In this document: positions 59,113 through 64,000 of the stretch, piece after piece
Layout of the letters: each line of letters begins with the position of its first letter
How positions within the stretch are numbered: the first letter of the stretch is position 1
Notes under the pieces: generated by a model
What the model saw: the letters and a program-made list of their open reading frames with translations, nothing else
The model's database searches: none
What the model was told of the DNA's origin: nothing
Made by a program: the position numbers and the translations under genes
Source of the DNA: Aquila chrysaetos chrysaetos
Taxonomy: Eukaryota; Chordata; Aves; Accipitriformes; Accipitridae
Assembly: GCF_900496995.4 (NCBI RefSeq)
Contig: NC_044007.1
Span: forward strand, 74,500,742-74,564,741
Reading direction: 5' to 3'
DNA length: 64,000 nucleotides

Positions 59113-62100
59113 AAGAAATAGTGACTCTTGTTGATAGTGGGTGGAAAAGGTAAAAGAAAGTTGTCCATCTCCTTGACTCAGCAAAATTTGATTTTGCCTA
59201 CTGCCAGTAGAGCATGGGCTGGCAGTCTCTGAATCAAAGTACCTCGTCAAAGTGGCTGAAATTGTGTGAGTTGAACGAATGCCTTGTTTAACTTAAGGTC
59301 GTATCCCATCCTGAGGCAAATGACACTATCTTCCCTCCCTTGCAACCTACCAGTTTGTGGCAGGGAAACCTGAAGAGCCTCTGCCTGCATGAGGCAGGTG
59401 ATGCTGGGAGAAATGTTCAGACCCCAGAAGAGGACATTTTGTTTAAGAAAGAGCTAATCAAATTAAGATAAGTGCTTCACAACCATTTTCTCAAAGAAAA
59501 ATGCAAATGTTTGGGGTATCTTTTCATAAGTTGCTTTAGAATTATTAAAATTTTGAGGATTTTAAAGTGAAAAGAAGTCTGGAAGAAACTGTAACCTAAT
59601 AAGAAACTCATTTTGAGATGTGCTTGCATGTCCATGGTTTAATTTGTCAGTCCATGTCATCCCACTTTCAAATATTTCAAAATTTCAAGAAAGGAGAAAA
59701 ACAATGTCGTATGACCAAAAGCAGTCAATAGTGAACTGTCAAAGTTGACATTTCATGAACAATCATAAGATGGTATTCATATTAATAAACTACTTGGAAG
59801 ATATTTACTCATCATATGTATCCACAGAAGTCAGAACTGACTTATTAATCATATGCAAACAGAAGATAAGAGCTACATTTACACTGTTTAGTATAGTATA
59901 GTTTGACTAGCTCTAAAATAAACACTGATTTCTAGGAGGTTTTGGAAGAGATTTGTCATGAAAAACAAGAAAGAAAAATCTCTTAGACTGATTGAATTTC
60001 TTGTAGGCAAAAGAAGAGTAGGATTTCAGGTTAAATGTTGTACTAATGCCCAGTCTGGCCTCAATGTCATAATTATAGTAATCAAACGCTATTTATTTAT
60101 ACCATGTCTCTTTTGCACTAGTCTCATGCATACTAAATATTTACAATTCAATCTGCAGTTTATAGCTTCACACTGGCAGCAGCTTTTTTAAATATTTAAT
60201 AAACTACTCCACTTAGCAGCTTATATATCATTTGGGAATAATGCAACAGAATTGCTGGCAAGTTATACCACCTCCTAGGGTGCTTCTTCATTCCAGAACA
60301 AACCTGACTGTTATTACTGTAATCAGTTTTACAATCTTATGTGACATCTGAGGTCACATTGAACCGTGTTACTCATAGCAGTGGATTCCAAGTTTGAGAT
60401 CCTTATTCTGATATACTTGTGCATGGTATGGAAAATGGCTATTTGGTCTGATTCATGATTACTGTTCTTAAGCAAATGTGGACTGTGTTTTTATTAGAAG
60501 AGAGAAGACCCAGACTTACACCTGAGCTGTATCTTTAAAACAAGATTCAGCAATATTTTAGAGTGTAGATTCTCAAGTCTTAGCTTTGCATGCAGAACCT
60601 GGAGCTTAGCAAAATTTAGAGACATTATTAATTGAGCAATTACAATAATAAATTTTAACTAGAAGGAAGCACTTGCTAAACTCTTGAATCCCATTAGATT
60701 GCTCACTCTTAATCATTTATTTTCTAGGGCTGCAGCATAGGTTGAAACACGCAAAGGGACACAGCACCATATGCAGTAATCTAACAGCATAAAGGCACCT
60801 GTCCTCTTCCTTACTGTGGGGAACTGCTGAGTTGTAAGACTGGAAAATCATCCAATTCTCAGTACTTGCTAATTGACTGAGCATTTGACTACTGGTCCAC
60901 AGGAAGAAAAAAAAAAAGAGGAAAAAAAGGCTTGGGGGGAACACTACACAGAAGAGGCATGTACAAATCAGCTGCAGCCTTTAATTTGCTGGAAGTAGAA
61001 ATGATAATGCTTGTGCAGTATCAGCTCTACAGTATTCTAACTGAGCTTTTGCAGCTGTGAATTGCTTTTGCCCTGAAACCAATTCAAAACGCAATGTTTG
61101 TTTTGGAAAAGGCCAAATCACTGCAGAAATCTGTGGTCCTCTGCCTGCTTGGGAGCGGAGGGGCTGAGGTTGCACATAATTTGTGCTTACCAGGCTGTGG
61201 AGGAAGGAGTCTTGAAATGTAGAATAATAATAATGAAAAACAGAATCGTAGACTTTTAAAAAGTAAACAGGCTTAATTTAGCCGTTCTTACACATGTTGA
61301 AAGTTGGGCTTTTTTGCATCTGAAAGATTATTTTGCTTCTGGCTGTTTTTAATAAGTCATGTTGAATATTTAATGATGTTTCTTAAAAATGTCCACATTA
61401 ACTAGCCATGACCCCTTATCTAGGGCAAGAAAAGAGAACACTTTCATTAATGACCCAATGTCTAGGGAACCCTATTTTCTTTAAAGTACAGAACAAGTAA
61501 GGACATTTATATATCTGGTGGGAGATAATAAAAAGTGCCCGATTTGCATTGAAAGTCAACAGGAGTCCTCTTTGGACCTTTAAAAAACTCCCCTTTTGTC
61601 AAATAAAGAGAGTGCACACAGGTTATGTCATAAAGTTAAGTGCAGAGATAAAGGCATTTGGGAGGAAAAAAACTATCCTGGAATCTTCACAGGCAAATTT
61701 TGACTTAGGTGAATCATTTTTCTGCTTCTATAAAATGCCCCATCAGTTGTCAACAGAGTAATTTAAGATTGCTCCATTTGTGTCCTGCGAGGGTAGGTGG
61801 CATGACTAATTGCTACTGCCTTTCCAGCAGTTTTAGCTTCTTGGTCTGCTCTTTGTGTGAAACAAAAGCTGGTTCTTTTGAGGGGAGAGCTAAGAACGCG
61901 GTTCTTCAGGGCTACAGGCAGCCTTCCCTTCCATGTGGCACTGTTCTCCTCACCCTGTATTCCTCCCACTTCTCTTTAGGCACTGCGTGAAGAGGTCCAA
62001 ACTAGAAGCCTGGTTGCCCCATGGCTATTGCCTATAGGCACCGGCAGGAGAGAGTGGTCCCTCAAGGGACAGCAGAGCCCACTGGTGAGTTGTATCATCT

Positions 62101-63366
62101 TTTGTGAATACCTGTCACTCTGCCGTGGTGATAGAGGACTCCCTGTTGTGGCAATGGCCGTGAGGATAACTGAGTTCAGTGTGTAATGTAGAATGACTCT
62201 GGGCCTGCAATTCTCCTCCTGAATGACAACAGAGAAAGGTAGGAAACGGTGACTGATTCATCTTCCTGCTGAACTTTTGGCTTTTGTATTTTCAAAGCCA
62301 TTTTTGCAAGTAAAAGCAAGAGTTTAATGGAAATTTACTTTAAGCAAATAATACTACAACTCTGCTTCTTGCTAGAAAGCATTGAATAAAACTAATGTTT
62401 TATTCAGCAGAATAACAGTGGAAAAATTAGCAACCTTTTCATTGAAAAAACATGCTTCCTTTTGTGTTTATCCCTTATGAAGCATTTTTAACTCATTGCA
62501 TTAATGATTTTGAAGGCAGTTAGATGCAAATTATTGCAAATTCCCTTTCCTTGCAATAACTTTTTTAAAAAATCTCATTCTTCATTATTGTTAACTTTTA
62601 AGATTGAACTTAACTTATTCAGGAAGTTCAGTGTGATTTCTAAATGCTTGTGAAATTTTTGGAAGGTATCAATACCCTATAAGAAGATCACAAGCACAAG
62701 TATGGTCAAGAGTATTTGAACTATCTCATAATAACTTTGTTGATGAAGGGCAACAAGAAACATACATAAAGCAATTGAGGGATTTCTCTTCATCTTTATG
62801 ATCCTGACAAGGTCTATAAATCCATTAATGCACAAGTTCAACAGCCTCTTTTGGCTACAATGCATTGAATGGTAATTTAGCAGGGCAGAATCCTTTCTTT
62901 AAGAGATATATAAAAGGTTTTCAGTTTTTTTCCAGTCCAGAGAACAGATGTTTTCAGGCAGGAACAGAATGTTGAGTTTCATTAGAGACCCATACGATAA
63001 CTAAGCTGTTTCAAAGAAGTAATTCTTAGCCAAATTGACCGTGTGTCTCTTGTCTTGGCAACGAGACATCTGGGGGTATGGTTTCGAAAGCATCTTTAAA
63101 AAAAGAAAAAAAATCAGAAGGACATGCTTTCTGTTTTGTCAGGACAATTACTCCCTCTCTAATAGTTCATTTTCAGTCAATTATGGGTCCACTTTTCTGA
63201 CCAAAAGGGATTGGTTGAAAACTTTGTGAAAGCAGTTTCCTCTAAATGAGAAGAAAATTTGCGGGGGAATGGGCAAATATTTGTTAATTTCTCATAAGCA
63301 TGGAATTTCAAAGCCAGATCTCAAAATTCTTTTCTGTTTATATTCAAGTGATTGACTCAACCCATT

Positions 63367-63381
63367 ACACACACACACACA
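63367..63381. repeat. (AC)7 microsatellite
   Basis: Seven AC units, followed within 80 bp by decayed AT/TG alternation (63399-63450). Confidence 0.85.
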
Positions 63382-63756
63382 TGCTTGTACGTCCTCCATA
63401 TATGCTAACATACATGTATATGTTATATATGTTGTCCAAATATGTTATATGTACAACATTTGGGCCACTCTCCAGGGTTTAGAGTCAGGATTATACTTAG
63501 CATTTGAATGTTCTATGTTTGAATGAGTTAAAAAATGTAATATGGTACTTGGTTTTAATTTTCATTCCATAAATGAGCTCATACTTACCCAAATGATCAT
63601 AATACTAGCCAGCATCCATGGAATTTAGCATTCGTTTTAATAACGCACGTTTGAATTTTTAGGATTTCCATCCGTATCCCTTTCCCCTGTCTTTTCTATT
63701 CCTTTGAAGAGAACATCAATATAATGATGGATGCAACTTGAACGATGCAAAGTTGC

Positions 63757-63880
63757 AAAACCTGTAAGAGAAGCTCTGGTGAGTCAGACCAACATCTCAT
63801 TCATTTTCTTTGGTATCTCACCTCTGACAGTGGCCATAAATGGATGCCTAAGAAAAAGTAACGAGAAGAGGGCAAGAATA
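63757..63880 (-). mobile_element. Ancient CR1-type 3' relic
   Basis: The + strand reads GAGTCAGACCAACATCTCATT, then CTCTGACAGTGGCCA and ATGCCTAAGAAAAAG. This is the order found in the complement of an old CR1 3' region shared by birds and other reptiles (GTCAGACCAAAGGTCCATCT..GACAGTGGCC). It is diverged, and borders are approximate. Confidence 0.62.
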
Positions 63881-64000
63881 TAGTAAAAATTTTCTAAATG
63901 CCTTCTTAACCTCCATCTACATGTCTCAAGATTGCCATGTCTTTAATAATTCGCAATAGTTTTCATTTCTCTGAATGTACCTATCTCCCTGCTACCCATG
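63881..64000. other. Window end, nothing recognised
   Basis: AT-rich sequence with no feature that I can support. Confidence 0.4.

Larger units (their letters stand above)
55323..63756. other. Mostly unique non-coding DNA
   Basis: AT-rich DNA. A GC-richer patch at 55900-56190 has a 95-codon frame without a known domain, and a 125-codon minus frame (58791-59168) is likewise unrecognised. T- and A-tracts occur at 57324-57339 and 60907-60928. I see no RNA gene or repeat family besides the items listed separately. Confidence 0.5.

Noticed and set aside
1..64000. tRNA, rRNA, snRNA genes, CRISPR arrays, operons
   Set aside because: I looked for characteristic box motifs, regularly spaced repeats and gene clusters and saw none; the window is vertebrate non-coding DNA.

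Overview
The window looks like bird nuclear DNA from an intergenic stretch or a very long intron. Three kinds of repeat point to a bird: CR1 LINE copies ending in ATTCTATGATT-type tails, solo LTRs of an avian ERVL-like family with 5-bp target duplications, and a much older layer of CR1 relics plus one MIR-type SINE. The sequence is AT-rich, has no CpG island that I can see, and has no bacterial-style gene organisation. I found no complete host protein-coding gene, no rRNA or tRNA, and no CRISPR array. The open frames are nearly all short chance ORFs or decayed transposon frames.

Layout. An ERVL-like solo LTR on + lies at 685-1256. A mostly unique stretch follows to about 16.76 kb; it holds several exon-like segments with good splice signals, a pentanucleotide minisatellite at 7.65 kb and a G-quadruplex-type motif at 6.1 kb. 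A 5'-truncated CR1 on - occupies 16764-17182. An ancient CR1 relic lies at 22.7 kb, next to an internally deleted CR1 on + (23185-24686) that joins the end of ORF1 (esterase) to the second half of the reverse transcriptase. A second LTR of the first family, on +, is at 30536-31132, and a related but distinct LTR on - is at 34637-35238. An orphan ERVL-type integrase fragment on + (39541-39858) abuts an LTR-like sequence on - (39897-40746). An old CR1 relic lies at 44.5 kb and a longer CR1 copy (49410-51524) carries a dead reverse transcriptase. A MIR SINE at 54.4 kb sits next to the longest open frame of the window (212 codons, 54684-55322), which contains a CTCF-like site. The remainder to 64 kb is mostly unique AT-rich DNA, with a G-quadruplex motif at 59.1 kb and an ancient CR1 relic at the right edge.

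No set of genes works together here. The window is a record of retroelement insertions of several ages on a non-coding background. I did not find a new biological system. The best leads are the 54.3-55.3 kb block (MIR, long open frame, CTCF-like site), which may be a conserved regulatory element; the exon-like segments at 2.5, 10.1 and 13.6 kb, which may belong to an unrecognised transcript; and the orphan integrase with its oppositely oriented LTR-like neighbour. All calls come from reading the sequence by eye; no alignment or database search was run.
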